Below, one piece after another: positions 63,764-64,000 of a DNA stretch of 64,000 nt. Source of the DNA: Anaerococcus murdochii (GTDB taxonomy: Bacteria; Bacillota; Clostridia; Tissierellales; Peptoniphilaceae); the NCBI RefSeq assembly GCF_019957155.1, contig NZ_JAIPME010000002.1, positions 1,054,001 to 1,118,000 on the forward strand. Reading direction: 5' to 3'. A program made the translations under genes and the position numbers. The stretch's first letter is position 1. Every line of letters starts with the position of its first letter. A model generated the notes under the pieces. It did no database searches and was not told the DNA's origin. It saw nothing but the letters and a program-made list of their open reading frames with translations.

Positions 63764-64000
63764 TTAGGAAAAATGGTTTATAAAAAATGTTATTACTATT
63801 GGATTTGTAAAATTAACTGCGATGGCGAGAACTATTGGGAAGATAAACATCGCCAGGTCTGCTGGGCCTTTTTCCTCGATAATAGCCTCCATATTTGCCA
63901 TGGCATTTGGAGTTTGACCAAGGCCAACCCCGCAGTGGCCTGCCACCATAACAGCAGCATCGTAGTCACGACCTAAGATATTAAAGGTCACAAGGCTGGT
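63764..64000 (-). CDS. gltS: Sodium/glutamate symporter GltS, C-terminal end (partial)
   Basis: The frame enters from beyond the window and ends at 63764. AGHCGVGLGQTPNAMANMEAI is the conserved late segment of GltS, followed by the last membrane helix (FIFPIVLAIAVNFTNPIVITFF). About 78 of some 400 residues are present. The GTG at 63991 is internal, not a start. The gene shares the terminator at 63733 with the convergent operon. Confidence 0.85.
   Translation of the reverse strand, partial: TSLVTFNILGRDYDAAVMVAGHCGVGLGQTPNAMANMEAIIEEKGPADLAMFIFPIVLAIAVNFTNPIVITFFINHFS

Overview
The window is a low-GC chromosomal segment of an anaerobic Gram-positive coccus. Cell-wall anchor signals of the xxKTG type, many secreted coiled-coil proteins, a PPi-type phosphofructokinase and the general gene style suggest the Peptoniphilaceae (Anaerococcus-like). 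That placement is inference; no rRNA or tRNA gene is present to test it.

Layout. 1-13.3 kb is a surface-protein region: an anchored coiled-coil protein, a YwaF-like membrane protein, a small YvrJ-like peptide with an endolysin, then a run of secreted coiled-coil proteins (6155-12149) ending with a transglutaminase-like protein. Five of these proteins share a C-terminal helical module of about 50 residues. 14.5-18.4 kb: MnmM, an ImmA/XRE regulator pair facing dinB across a region with two operator-like palindromes, an ATP-cone protein and RlmH. 19.2-21.8 kb (minus): pyrophosphate phosphofructokinase, a HAD phosphatase and a PTS IIA protein. 22.1-26.9 kb: threonine operon of aspartokinase, homoserine dehydrogenase and a fused threonine synthase-homoserine kinase. 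27-31.6 kb: lipoprotein, sigma/anti-sigma-like pair, a lipoprotein-gene remnant, a one-spacer type I-E-like CRISPR relic and decaying small genes. 31.7-45.1 kb: NSS transporter, LCP protein, fni, a large anchored protein, Mg-ATPase, MsrB, aminotransferase and groESL behind CIRCE. 45.4-50.6 kb: a small toxin-like locus, a lactate dehydrogenase pseudogene, a GntR pair, malic enzyme and a HAD protein. 50.6-64 kb: walJ-ttcA-like-uppP, threonine aldolase, the feo iron operon, MnmL, small enzymes, transketolase, DJ-1, an epimerase-like protein and the end of gltS.

Most long gene-free stretches are filled by one family of modular repeats. Their hairpin arms differ between copies but stay complementary, which suggests a conserved folded structure. 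Three loci hold two copies facing each other, and the one at 1.4-2.7 kb encloses a type I toxin-antitoxin-like module. A second such module, at 45.4 kb, has the same layout: a 31-33 residue membrane peptide, a convergent antisense RNA of about 66 nt, a shared terminator, and a direct repeat that makes the antisense complementary to the first codons of the peptide. The repeat family, the two toxin-like loci and the shared C-terminal module are the strongest candidates for undescribed biology.
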